Source of the DNA: LMUY01 sp965199005
GTDB lineage: Bacteria; Pseudomonadota; Alphaproteobacteria; Acetobacterales; Acetobacteraceae
DNA: 64,000 nt
Direction of reading: 5' to 3'
Assembly (NCBI GenBank): GCA_965199005.1
Contig: CBDAQK010000006.1
Coordinates: 2,852,001 to 2,916,000 of the forward strand
The notes below the pieces were generated by a model, which saw nothing but the letters and a program-made list of their open reading frames with translations, was not told where the DNA came from and ran no database searches. This document shows positions 9,261 through 17,837 of this stretch, one piece after another. The stretch's first letter is position 1, and the number at the start of each line of letters is the position of its first letter. The translations under genes were made by a program, and so were the position numbers.

Positions 9261-10034
9261 AGGATTGCAACCGGGGTCCAACCGGCTCCCTTCAAGGTAT
9301 TCGACGGGCGTGGGCGAACACGGGTAGCCGATGGACGCGAGCACCGGCTTGGCGAAGTTCCTGCAGAAGCAACTTAGGCCTCTCGGCATGCCAACATGCG
9401 ACGCATGTTCGGCTTTGCCCCGAGCCGGTCAGGTATGCAATCCTGCAGCGGAGGGAGCGCGGCGGGAATAGGCGACCTGCAGACCGCGAGGGAACTGCTC
9501 ATCCCCGAGTTGTATGTGCTGCGGCTAATGAGCACTGCTTTCGAGCATATCGTGGCAGCCATCGTCTGACCTGGCCATCGCGGGCATAGGCTCTGGCAGA
9601 CGCTATGGGGGTGGGGCCGAGATTGCCCGCTGTTACGGACCAAATATCAGTCTGCTTTCGGCGAGGCCCTCGTGCACCGGGCTCCTGCCGCCTGCGGGCA
9701 GCCCGCCGTCCACGGTCGCGGTCGGTGACCTGCCCGTTCCGCAGGACATACCGTTCGATCCCAGACGGCTTGCGGATGCGGCCCGGTCGCGACGACGCCG
9801 GTCTGTTGCCGCGGCCTGTGAATAAAACCCAAGCGGGATCCTCTCAACGAAGCGCAAGTTGCTGTAGTCGTGCGTGTCCTGAAATCCGTTCTGGCAGGGT
9901 CACAATCGGCGCCGACCGGAGCCCACCCCAAACGACTTTGCCTGAAGCATACGTGCGTTTGAGAGGGGGGCCGCCTGGTACCGGTTCACAAGGCATCGCA
10001 AGCTCGGTGTCGAGGCGGCGGCGTTCAACCTGTT
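9261..10034. other. Intergenic stretch without a recognised gene
   Basis: About 770 bases between the GntR gene and the 3' end of the AraC gene. Short frames are open on both strands, but none shows a family signature or consistent coding character. A frame reading RGAAWYRFTRHRKLGVEAAAF near 9,970 is the only slightly protein-like piece, and it is broken by stops upstream. This looks like decayed sequence. Confidence 0.5.
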
Positions 10035-10925
10035 TCAACCGTGCTTGCGAGCATACGTGCTGGGCGAACCGCCGACTTGGCGTGCGAACGCAACACTGAA
10101 CGTGCTCGACGAGCTGTAGCCCACACGCTGGGCTACTTCGCCGACGCTGATGGCGTCACTGCGCAAGAAGTTCTTGGCGAGCGCCATGCGCCATCCAAGC
10201 AGATATTCCATCGGGGTGATGCCAACCTCTCGGCGGAAGCGTTCGAAGAAAGTGGAGCGCGACAGGGCGGCCTCCCTCGCCAATTCGGCGACCGTCCAAG
10301 GGCGGGTAGGCTCGCCGTGCATCCGGCGCAGGGCCGCCGCCAGGTTCTCGTCGGCAAGCCCGCGCAGCAGCCCGGGCGTGGCGGTCAGTCCCGCCATGGC
10401 GCGGAACGCCTCGATCAGCAGCACTTCCAGCAGGCGGGCGAGCACTGCATCGCGGCCGGGCCGGGCCGCGTGGGCCTCGTCGCTCAGCAGCTCAACCAAC
10501 GTGGTCAGGCGGCGCTCGCCGCGCACGACCACCAGTCCGGGCAGCAGTGAGACCAACAGGGCGGCATCGTCCGATCCGAACGCGCAATACCCAATCAGCA
10601 TGCGCACGTCCGACGCGCCGGGCTCTCCGATATGGAAGAACCCCGGTCGGACCTCGATCGGTTCGCTCACGCGGCCACCCTGCGGGGGCGTCGAACTGGT
10701 AACGGTCAAGTCGTTGGCAGCGGGGATCAGCATGAAATCCCCGGTCCCCAGCCTTACCGGCACACGCCCGACGATCGACAGCTCGCAGCCGCCCTCGAGC
10801 ATCGTGCAATAGAACGGTCCTGTTCCCGGCGGGCGCACGGCCCAGCTGCCGGACGCCGTGACCAGCTTGGAAAAAGTGGCGCTGGGCTTGAGCAGGTCGA
10901 TCACCTGGGCGAGCGGATCGTTCAT
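10035..10925 (-). CDS. AraC-family transcriptional regulator (cupin_6 type)
   Basis: A 296-residue regulator. The N-terminal half is the AraC cupin_6 ligand domain (GPFYCTMLEGGCEL, then LGTGDFMLIPAANDLTV). The C-terminal 100 residues hold the double helix-turn-helix (WTVAELAREAALSRSTFFER and VGEVAQRVGYSSSSTF). Start chosen at the ATG at 10925 (MNDPLAQVIDLL), where the family N-terminus begins. It diverges from an SDR oxidoreductase gene 96 bases away. In this family the divergent oxidoreductase is commonly the regulated gene. Confidence 0.88.
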   Translation of the reverse strand: MNDPLAQVIDLLKPSATFSKLVTASGSWAVRPPGTGPFYCTMLEGGCELSIVGRVPVRLGTGDFMLIPAANDLTVTSSTPPQGGRVSEPIEVRPGFFHIGEPGASDVRMLIGYCAFGSDDAALLVSLLPGLVVVRGERRLTTLVELLSDEAHAARPGRDAVLARLLEVLLIEAFRAMAGLTATPGLLRGLADENLAAALRRMHGEPTRPWTVAELAREAALSRSTFFERFRREVGITPMEYLLGWRMALAKNFLRSDAISVGEVAQRVGYSSSSTFSVAFARQVGGSPSTYARKHG

Positions 10926-11021
10926 GGCCGGACTATCTCGAATGACATGTGGACGCCTGAGCGTAGCAAGTCCGACCCTGAGGCGCCATCTCTGACTGGT
11001 CACCATCAGGAACCTCTATCC

Positions 11022-11777
11022 ATGAACACTGTCCTCATCACCGGCTGCTCGACGGGCTTCGGCCGCGAGACCGCCGCCTTTTTCCTCGAGCAGGGTTGGA
11101 GCGTCGTGGCCACGATGCGCGAGCCCCCGGCGAGCACCCTTCCGACGTCGGAGCGGCTCCGCGTGTTGCCGCTCGACGTGACCGACGGGGAGAGCATCGC
11201 TACGGCGGTGGCCGAGGCGGGCCCGGTAGACGTGCTGGTCAACAATGCCGGCATCGGATGGCTCAACGCCGTCGAAGGCACCCCGCTGGATACGGTACGC
11301 CGCGTTTTCGAGACCAATACGTTTTCGACGATTGCAATGATGCAGGCGGTGCTGCCGGGTATGCGCTCACGTCGGACGGGCGTGATCGTTAACATCAGCT
11401 CTAGCACGACCTTAAAGCCCCTGCCGCTCCTGTCGATCTACCGCGCCAGCAAAGCTGCAGTAACCGCGCTCACCGAGTCGGCGGCGCTGGAACTCGAGGA
11501 ATTCGGCGTCCGCGCGCGCGTTGTCGTGCCGGGCTCGGCGCCGGAGACCAGCTTCGGGAGCACCGCGCGGGCGCAAATTAAGGCGAGCGGCGGCTTCCCC
11601 GAGGCGTATGCGGGCTTTGCGCAACGCACAATGGCCGCCATGCAGCAGCATGCGGCCCGTGAGGTGACGGGCGCGCAGGACGTCGCCCGGGCGGTCTTCC
11701 GCGCGGCAACCGATCCCGATTGCCCGATGATCCTGCCGGCCGGGGCTGACGCGATCGCCTGGTCCGAAGGCCGCTGA
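11022..11777 (+). CDS. Short-chain dehydrogenase/reductase (SDR)
   Basis: A 251-residue classical SDR. The cofactor-binding TGCSTGFG lies at the N-terminus, NNAG at about residue 72, and the catalytic Ser...Tyr-x-x-x-Lys in NISSSTT...IYRASKAAV. It should catalyse NAD(P)H-dependent oxidation or reduction of an alcohol/carbonyl pair; the substrate is unknown. The gene diverges from an AraC regulator. Its stop codon lies within the 9-base target duplication of the IS21 element that begins two bases later, so the insertion left the protein unchanged but separated it from anything formerly downstream. Confidence 0.88.
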   Translation: MNTVLITGCSTGFGRETAAFFLEQGWSVVATMREPPASTLPTSERLRVLPLDVTDGESIATAVAEAGPVDVLVNNAGIGWLNAVEGTPLDTVRRVFETNTFSTIAMMQAVLPGMRSRRTGVIVNISSSTTLKPLPLLSIYRASKAAVTALTESAALELEEFGVRARVVVPGSAPETSFGSTARAQIKASGGFPEAYAGFAQRTMAAMQQHAAREVTGAQDVARAVFRAATDPDCPMILPAGADAIAWSEGR

Positions 11778-11893
11778 ACTGTGAAACAGCGTGCAAAAGT
11801 TTCCAGATTCCGGGGGTAAACAGCGTCCAATAGTTTCCACCCTGGTCCGTGCGATCATCCAGCGTTTGCGCTGGAGAATCTGGGGTGTTGTTC

Positions 11894-13393
11894 ATGGACT
11901 TGATTGCCGAGATCCGGCGCCGTCATCTGGTCAGCAAGGAGAGCATCAGTTCGATCGCGCGTGACCTGAGCCTGTCCCGTCCCACGGTTCGCAAGCATTG
12001 CCGCACTCAGTGCGAACCGCTTTACCGCCGCCACAAGCAACCGACGCCGATGCTGGGCGGGTTCCAGGAGACGCTGGAGACCTGGTTGCGTGTCGAACGC
12101 CAGTTGCCGAAAGCCCAGCGCCGCACCGCCCGCCGCCTGTTCGAGGGGCTACAGGCAGAGGGCTACCGCGGCGCCTATGACAGCGTGCAACGGTTCGTCC
12201 GGCGCTGGAAGTCCGTCAAGTCCGGCCCAGCTGTCACCCAGGCCTACGTTCCGCTGTCGTTCTCGCCGGGTGAGGTCTGCCAATTCGATTGGAGCCACGA
12301 GCATGTCGAGCTCGGCGGGGTCATGCAGACCATCAAGGTGGCGCATTTCCGCCTGACGTTCAGCCGCCAGATGTTCGTCGTGGCCTACCCGCGGGAGACC
12401 CAGGAGATGGTGTTCGACGCGCATAACCGCGCGTTCGCCTTCTTTGGCGGCGTGCCGCAGCGCATGGTGTACGACAATCTCAAGGCGGTGGTGGAGACGA
12501 TCTTCACCGGCAAGGAGCGGCTGTTCAACCGCCGCTTCCTGGTGTTGGCGAACCATTATGTCTTCGAGCCGGTCGCCTGCACGCCGGCGTCGGGCTGGGA
12601 GAAAGGCCAAGTCGAGAACCAGGTCGGCAACGTACGGGAATGGCTGTTCACACCGCTGGCCCGGTTCGCCGACTTCGAGGCCTTGAACGAGTGGCTGGCC
12701 ATGCGCTGCCGGGAGCTGGCCCAACGCAAGCACCCGATGACACCGGACCGGTCCATCGCAGCTTGCTTCGTTGAAGAGCAGCTTGCTTTGCGGCAGATCA
12801 CCGCAAGCTTCGATGGCTACGTGGAGCACATGCTGCGGGTCTCCAGCACCTGCCTGGTGGTGCTGGACCGTAACCGATACAGCGTGCCGGCGGCATTTGC
12901 CGGCCGGGCGGTCTCGGTCCGCAGCACCGCCACCCAGGTCAGCGTGGTGGCCGACGAGGCGGTGATCGCCCAGCATGCCCGGCGTTTCGGACGCGATCAG
13001 CTGGTCTGCGACCCGTGGCATTACCTGCCCATCCTGGAGCGCAAGCCTGGCGCGTTGCGCAACGGGACACCGTTCCGCGAATGGGACCTGCCACACTCCA
13101 TCCAGCTGGTGCGTGACCGCATTCTCAAACAGCCCAAGGGCGACCGGGCCTTCGTCGAACTGCTGCTAATGGCGCGCGATGCCGGGCTGGAAACGCTGGA
13201 AGTGGCGTGTGAACTGGTGCTGGACGGCAACGTCGTCACCGCCTCCGTGGTGATGAACGCCATGCGGCGGCTGATCGCGCCGACGCAGCCGGTCGCGATG
13301 AACGTCCCCGACATGCTGAAGCTCGAGGTGGAACCGCTGGCCGATTGCGGCCGCTACGACCACCTGCGCGGGGTGTCCCATGTCGTCCATTAG
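11894..13393 (+). CDS. istA: IS21 transposase IstA
   Basis: A 499-residue DDE transposase. An N-terminal helix-turn-helix is visible (SISSIARDLSLSRPTVRKH). The catalytic triad lies in CQFDWSHEHVEL, MVYDNLKAVV and EKGQVENQVGNV. It ends 14 bases inside istB, the usual overlapping arrangement of the family. The ATG at 11894 gives the standard MDLIAEIRRRH start. Nothing suggests inactivation. Confidence 0.95.
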   Translation: MDLIAEIRRRHLVSKESISSIARDLSLSRPTVRKHCRTQCEPLYRRHKQPTPMLGGFQETLETWLRVERQLPKAQRRTARRLFEGLQAEGYRGAYDSVQRFVRRWKSVKSGPAVTQAYVPLSFSPGEVCQFDWSHEHVELGGVMQTIKVAHFRLTFSRQMFVVAYPRETQEMVFDAHNRAFAFFGGVPQRMVYDNLKAVVETIFTGKERLFNRRFLVLANHYVFEPVACTPASGWEKGQVENQVGNVREWLFTPLARFADFEALNEWLAMRCRELAQRKHPMTPDRSIAACFVEEQLALRQITASFDGYVEHMLRVSSTCLVVLDRNRYSVPAAFAGRAVSVRSTATQVSVVADEAVIAQHARRFGRDQLVCDPWHYLPILERKPGALRNGTPFREWDLPHSIQLVRDRILKQPKGDRAFVELLLMARDAGLETLEVACELVLDGNVVTASVVMNAMRRLIAPTQPVAMNVPDMLKLEVEPLADCGRYDHLRGVSHVVH

Positions 13394-14141
13394 CCCGCTT
13401 GGCATTGATCGCCTGGCCCGGCTCAACGCGCTGCATCTCTACGGCATGGCAACCGCCTGGAGCGAGTTGCTGGCCGAGGGACCACGGCGACCGGTCCAGC
13501 CCGAAGCCTGGATGGACCGGCTGATCGAGGCCGAACTCGCCGACCGCCAGGTTCGCAGCCTGCGCTACCAACTCAAGGCCGCACGTTTCCCGGTGCATCG
13601 CGATCTCACCGGCATTGACTGGGCGGAAACGCCGCTGCCGAAAGCCGACATCGAGACACTGGCAACCGCGGCCTTCATGGAAACGGCGCAGAACCTGATC
13701 CTGGTCGGCGGAACGGGCACCGGCAAAACCCACGTCGCCACGGCGTTGGGGGTCGCCGCCATCCACCAGCGCAAACGCGTCCGCTTCTACAACGCCGTCG
13801 ACCTGGTGAACCAACTGGAGCAGGAGAAGCAGCAGGGCAAAGCGGGCAACATGGCCAGACAGCTGGTCCAGGCCGACGCCGTCATCCTCGATGAACTCGG
13901 CTACTTGCCATTCCCCGCCTCCGGCGGCGCCTTGTTGTTCCATCTGATCAGCCAACTCTACGAGAAGACCTCGCTGATCGTCACAACCAACTTGTCGTTT
14001 GCCGAATGGGTCACGGTGTTCGGCGACGCCAAGATGACAACGGCCCTGCTCGACCGCATCACCCATCACTGCGACATCCTGGAGACCGGTAACGACTCGT
14101 TCCGGTTCAAACACCGCAAGCAGCAGCCGAAACCACGCTAA
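13380..14141 (+). CDS. istB: IS21 helper ATPase IstB
   Basis: A 253-residue AAA+ ATPase related to DnaC/DnaA. Walker A is GGTGTGKTHVA and Walker B AVILDELGYLPF. The family motif FAEWVTVFGDAKMTTALLDR is present. IstB loads on target DNA and directs IstA. The gene overlaps istA and is intact. Confidence 0.95.
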   Translation: MSSISPLGIDRLARLNALHLYGMATAWSELLAEGPRRPVQPEAWMDRLIEAELADRQVRSLRYQLKAARFPVHRDLTGIDWAETPLPKADIETLATAAFMETAQNLILVGGTGTGKTHVATALGVAAIHQRKRVRFYNAVDLVNQLEQEKQQGKAGNMARQLVQADAVILDELGYLPFPASGGALLFHLISQLYEKTSLIVTTNLSFAEWVTVFGDAKMTTALLDRITHHCDILETGNDSFRFKHRKQQPKPR

Positions 14142-14202
14142 CCAACGGCAAACCCGCGGACGGCACGACCCCTGAATTACGTCACGTGACAGAGAAGAAG
14201 CC

Positions 14203-14526
14203 ATGCCAAGAGGCCGACCGCCACAAGGCGACAACCCGCTCAGCGGCGCCGAACGCCAGGCGCGGTATCGTGCCCGCATCGAAGCTCAAACGACCAACCC
14301 TGTGGTTCGCTACAGGCGACCAGCTGACCGACGCACCCGGCCACAGCGATGGCATGACGCCGTCGCCGAGCTGATTGCACTCCAGGCCGAATACGTTGCC
14401 TGGGCCGAGGCGTTGCCCGACACCCTCCAAGGCACCGCTACAGCAGACGCTCTCCAGGCCATTGCCGATGTCGACCTCGACGAACTGGCCACCATCAAAC
14501 CACCACGCGGATACGGACGCGACTGA
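14203..14526 (+). CDS. Small passenger protein of the IS21 element
   Basis: A 107-residue protein starting MPRGRPPQGDNPLSGAERQA, inside the element downstream of istB. The basic N-terminus with RQARYRARIEAQ resembles small proteins seen inside some IS21 copies from proteobacteria. I know of no function for it. The C-terminal half is acidic and helical (ALQAIADVDLDELATI). A role as a regulator or accessory of transposition is only a guess. Confidence 0.6.
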   Translation: MPRGRPPQGDNPLSGAERQARYRARIEAQTTNPVVRYRRPADRRTRPQRWHDAVAELIALQAEYVAWAEALPDTLQGTATADALQAIADVDLDELATIKPPRGYGRD

Positions 14527-14842
14527 CCACAGCTTCAAAACCCGAGATAGAAACCTCGAAACCGTGCCGCCAAACTGGAAACTATTGGACGCTGTTCCCT
14601 GGAAACTTTTCACCGCTGTTTGACACCGCTGAACGGCAGTTCTCAAGCCGGGGCTGTCGATACTTACCTCGATAGGCTCGTTCACCGCCTACATGCTGGC
14701 CTTTGAGCGGCGGCGATCAAGGTGAGAACCCGCATTGCCCCGCTTGCACCGCCTGAAAAGCTCCCGGGTGTTGACCTGTTGCCTCACGTGATTTGCTCCC
14801 CGGCGGTGTGCGACGGCGGGTTTGGTGATGAGGCGGGTGAGC

Positions 14843-15031
14843 ATGGCGACACGTGACGAGCTGACGGCGGCGGTAGCGGGGCGGTACAGGAATGGAAGTC
14901 TGGTGGAAAGCGGCCGGATCCTTGACGAGTTAATTGCGGTGACGGGGTATCACCACAAGCACGCGATGCGGGTTCTCCGGGCTGGCCGTGACCGGCCGCC
15001 ATTGGACAGCTTGCGCAAGTGCCGCCGGTGA
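14843..15031 (+). pseudogene. N-terminal fragment of an integrase-core (ISNCY-like) transposase
   Basis: The first 50 or so codons (MATRDELTAAVAGRYRNG, then AVTGYHHKHAMRVLRAG) match the conserved beginning of a group of proteobacterial transposases of more than 400 residues. After about 15,000 the similarity stops and foreign sequence begins, so only the extreme 5' end survives. The sequence GTGTTGACCTGTTGCC near 14,768 could be the old left end of that element. Confidence 0.6.
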
Positions 15032-15283
15032 CCGCCAAGCGCCAGCGCCAAATGTCGTTGTATGTCCAGGTGCCTACCGGTTCGTCGGCTCGACAGCGCC
15101 ATCACTCCGGCGAGGCGCTCTGCGAACGTCTGACGAGCGCAGACCGGATTGCGGCAACGGAAGCGTCGCGCTGCCACCCGGATCGTCACGGCTCGTCCCT
15201 GCCAGGGCAAGTCGCTCGGAACGCGCCGACGAACACTGTGAATCCTAATGACCTGAAGCGCGCGCGGGATGAAGGAGAGCAAG
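14990..15283 (-). pseudogene. ISL3-family transposase fragment
   Basis: On the minus strand the stretch VRRRVPSDLPWQGRAVTIRV and then RRFRCRNPVCARQTFAERL is the zinc-ribbon region near the N-terminus of ISL3 transposases. Sequence before the LPWQGR motif is degraded (the first zinc-finger cysteines are missing). The reading stops being ISL3-like after LALALGG. The catalytic domain is absent. It abuts the fragment above, so this is a graveyard of element ends. Confidence 0.6.
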
Positions 15284-15722
15284 GGAGTCGCCACGTTGTG
15301 CGCCATGGACGTGCGTCCAGGAGTCTTTCTGATCCAGCCAGCGAGTACAAGCCCGACCAGCACGCGAAGTGCGGGAGGACCCGAAATTCGGTGGCAGAGC
15401 CCGCAGGTCGCACGTGGGTCGCCGGTGGGGTCAGACGGACTTTCCAGCAGCGCCAGGATGCGACGCGAGCAGTGGCCGGGAAGGCCGCCGGGCTGGCCAA
15501 GGACAGTCAGGCCGCCAGGTTGAACCCGATGTTCGATGCAGCACAGGGCGTTCGGCGGCGCGACGATCGGGTCGCTTGGCTCCGCCGCGCACATCTCCCG
15601 CGCCCGCAGCGCGACGGCCCGGCGGCCGGCCTCCGGCAGGCGTGCTTGATCGTCGTCGGCCAACGAGACCAAGGCCGAACCCAGGCCTTTGCGCATGTCG
15701 TGGACACTGGCCAGTGCTATGC
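15284..15722. other. Stretch without a recognised gene, probably element debris
   Basis: About 440 bases between the ISL3 fragment and the 3' end of a methyltransferase fragment. One minus-strand frame is open through it (starting near 15726 with SIALASVHDMRKGLG), but no family could be recognised. It continues into the ISL3 fragment, which argues against one real gene. Confidence 0.4.
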
Positions 15723-16205
15723 TCACGCACTGCGCGGAGGGCGTAGTATAGTGGGTGGCTTCGGGCGTTCCTCGCGGTGGTAACGGGGCATCGGCTCAAG
15801 GTTGGGCGCCACCATCCAGGCGTCCAGTGCATCGGCGGCGGCCTCCGAGAGGGACAGCCCCTCATTTGCGGCCGCGCGGGCGAACGCCGCGTGGGCTTCG
15901 GGCAGCAGATAGAGCAGCAATCCTTTCGTTCGGGACTTGATGCGCCACCGCCAGTTCTCCGGCGCCGGCTCTGGTCCCTGCCCTGCCCGCGCGGCCTCGG
16001 CAAGCGGAGCAAGGAGGTGGTCGCCGAGGTGCCTCACAACCGGAATCGCCACGGCGTCGCCGAACGCGGCCATAGCCCTGGCAGATGTCTCCGGCACCGC
16101 GAGCGCGTCGGACACGCCCATCAAACGCGCGATCTCCCGCGGCGTAAAGTCCCGTAGGCGGACGCGGCCGTCCCTCACCACGACCAGCTTCTGCCTGCTC
16201 GAGTT
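15723..16205 (-). pseudogene. C-terminal fragment of a cytosine-5 DNA methyltransferase with a ribbon-helix-helix-like tail (dcm-A)
   Basis: The frame enters at about 16,205 with SSRQKLVVVRDGRVRLRDFT. It then has PREIARLMGVSDALAVPETS and GDAVAIPVVRHLGDHLL, the conserved C-terminal motifs of Dcm-type enzymes, so the N-terminal two thirds with the catalytic cysteine are gone. After a short linker comes IKSRTKGLLLYLLPEAHAAF and AANEGLSLSEAAADALDAW, which looks like a small ribbon-helix-helix module. The same tail occurs, in another frame, behind the intact gene at 43,132. The broken end meets an adenine methyltransferase fragment at a CTCGAG palindrome (about 16,199-16,204). Confidence 0.65.
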
Positions 16206-16432
16206 GGTTACCCGTGCGCACGGGCTCGGCGTGGTGGTACGACAACGTCTTCATCGGCGGCGCCGACGTCTTCTTTTTGAGAAGGCGCCTGCGGTTCGGC
16301 GACGGACGGAAGTCCGCACCATTTGATTCGGCTCTGGTGGCGTTCGGCGCAACCGGCCCCGCGCTCGATGCGCTGGCAGCCGCCCTGCCCACCTCGCATC
16401 TGTCGCGGGCTGGCCGGGGGGCCGACAAGTGA
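16205..16432 (+). pseudogene. C-terminal fragment of a phage-type DNA N6-adenine methyltransferase (dam-A)
   Basis: The frame reads VRTGSAWWYDNVFIGGADV, then FFLRRRLRFGDGRKSAPFDS, then ALVAFGA. This matches the C-terminal part of the Dam_like family; compare ARTDTRWWHNTIAG and PFPSALTAWGA in the complete gene at 42,038. The S-adenosylmethionine and NPPY motifs are missing. Its stop overlaps the start of the following cytosine methyltransferase (GTGA), so the two once formed an operon. Confidence 0.65.
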
Positions 16433-17533
16433 ACGTGCCCTTCGGCCCCGGCCGCGAGGAATGCGCTCCCGCCGATCGTTACGATTTCATCGAGCTATTC
16501 GCCGGGATCGGCTGCGCAGCAACGGGCTTGGGCGTCGGGCCCGGCGGTGCTTGGAAGGTGGCGTTCGCAAACGACCACTCAGAGCAGAAGGCCCGCCTCT
16601 ACCCACTCCACCATCCGGGGGTTCCGCTCCGCTTTTGCGACATCTCGGAGCTGACTGCCTCCGACCTTCCGTACGCCAGCCTTTGGTGAGGCTCGGGCCC
16701 GTGCACGGACCTTTCCCTTGCCGGCAAGCAGAGAGGCGTGACGGGGCCCAAAAGCAGGAAGGTGTTCGCGATCGGCGAACTGCTCCGGCAGATGGAGCAC
16801 GGTCGGCGCCCCGCGGTCCTCGTCTTCGAAAACGTTCCCAACCTGCTCACGAAGAAGATGGGCTTCGAGGCGTTCGCCGAGGACGTCCAAAACTGCGGAT
16901 ACCGCCTTGGCGCCTTGGTGGTCGACGCGGTTCATTGGGTGCCGTGCTCGCGCGAACGGGTCTTCGTCATCGCGTACCGCGAGGGCTTGCCGCTCCCCGA
17001 AGGGTGCGTCAAGGACCGGCCGGGTCCCCACTGGCACCCGCCATCGCTGCTGCGGGCGCACGCACGCCTTGACGCGGAGACGAAGGCCAAGTGGGTGTGG
17101 TGGCACCTGCCCCCACCACCGTCAACCGCGCCGATGCTAGCCCAGATTCTTGAACAGGACGGGGTTCGCGCGGAGGATTGGTTCGGTCCCGACCTGCTGA
17201 ACCGCTTCGGCGACTTGGTCGGGCTGGCGCCCACCTATCTCGCCAAACTAGAGGCGGCAATGGCCGCGTATGGGGTCGTCTGGGGCGTCACTGTCGAGAA
17301 GACAGACACAAAGCAGCCCGAAGGCCAGTACTACTACCGCGGGCGGCCTTGCAAACGCCGCATCGCGGAATTCCGAGCAGGCGTCGTTTTCACACTGTGC
17401 GCGACGGTGACCGGCACAAGCAGGCAGAATCTGGTCAAGGTGCATAGGCGCAAGGTCGCGATTCGCGAGTTCAGGCCGCGCGAGGTTGCCCGCAGCATCG
17501 GGGTGCCGGACGAGCTCGCGGTGCCGGACACAC
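16429..17533 (+). pseudogene. Cytosine-5 DNA methyltransferase, nonsense codon and transposon-truncated (dcm-B)
   Basis: Motif I is DFIELFAGIGCAATGLG. Directly before motif IV the frame has a TGA at 16,687-16,689. It then continues in the same frame with GSGPCTDLSLAGKQRGV (catalytic Pro-Cys), VLVFENVPNLL (motif VI), CSRERVFVIAY (motif VIII) and REFRPREVARSIGVPDELAV. The C-terminus is cut by the Tn7-like left end at 17,534. The stop codon plus truncation make it non-functional unless the TGA is read through. The missing 3' part was not found elsewhere in the window. Confidence 0.75.
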
Positions 17534-17747
17534 TGTAGCGCGACAGATAAACCGCACAGTCCCAACCCATTGGAAAAGTACAATCTCGCACATTCTCTGC
17601 CAGGTAAAACCTGCAACCGCTGCCACAAAACCCTGCAATGAACGCTGGCCCGACAGATAATTGCCTGCAATGCACTCGCCATCAAGCTCGTGGAAGGGCA
17701 TGCCATCAGCCAGGATACGCTGCCCGGGACGGAACACCACACCTAGT
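17534..17747 (+). repeat. Left end of the Tn7-like transposon with internal transposase-binding repeats
   Basis: The end begins TGTAGCGCGACAGATAA. Tn7 ends begin TGTGGGCGGACAAAATAG; the TGT and the GACA at positions 9-12 coincide exactly. Further related sites lie at about 17,600-17,617, 17,623-17,640 and 17,651-17,672. They share GACAGATAA and/or CCTGCAA(TG), as expected for TnsB-binding repeats. The end lies 214 bases beyond the original tniQ2 stop. The five bases before it are CACAC; a matching copy at a right end was not found. Confidence 0.75.
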
Positions 17748-17837
17748 CTAACGACGTCCCGCTTCACCGAGCGGCGAGCCAGGAACGGCGGCCACCACCT
17801 GCTCCCGGGCTTTCTGGAAATGCAGGTCGAACAAAAT

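Larger units (their letters stand above)
11780..14625 (+). mobile_element. IS21-family insertion sequence, complete
   Basis: A 2,846-base element. Left end 11780-11838 and right end 14577-14625 are imperfect inverted repeats that both start TGT(G/C)AAACAGCG. Both also contain AAAAGTTTCCAG and ACAGCGTCCAATAGTTTCC, the multiple internal repeats typical of IS21. It carries istA, istB and a small passenger gene. Both transposition genes are intact and the flanking duplication is perfect, so it may be active. Confidence 0.93.
11771..14634. repeat. 9-bp target site duplication flanking the IS21 element
   Basis: The sequence CCGCTGAAC is present at 11771-11779 directly before the element and at 14626-14634 directly after it. 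A perfect 9-base direct repeat at both borders marks a simple and probably recent insertion. Confidence 0.9.

Noticed and set aside
9605..10099. Possible 164-residue gene in the gap after the GntR regulator
   Set aside because: Arg/Pro-rich composition typical of shadow frames, no domain, and it overlaps the AraC 3' end.
14950..15726. A single 258-residue gene on the minus strand
   Set aside because: Only its last third is recognisable, as an ISL3 transposase fragment; the rest has no family and spans element debris.
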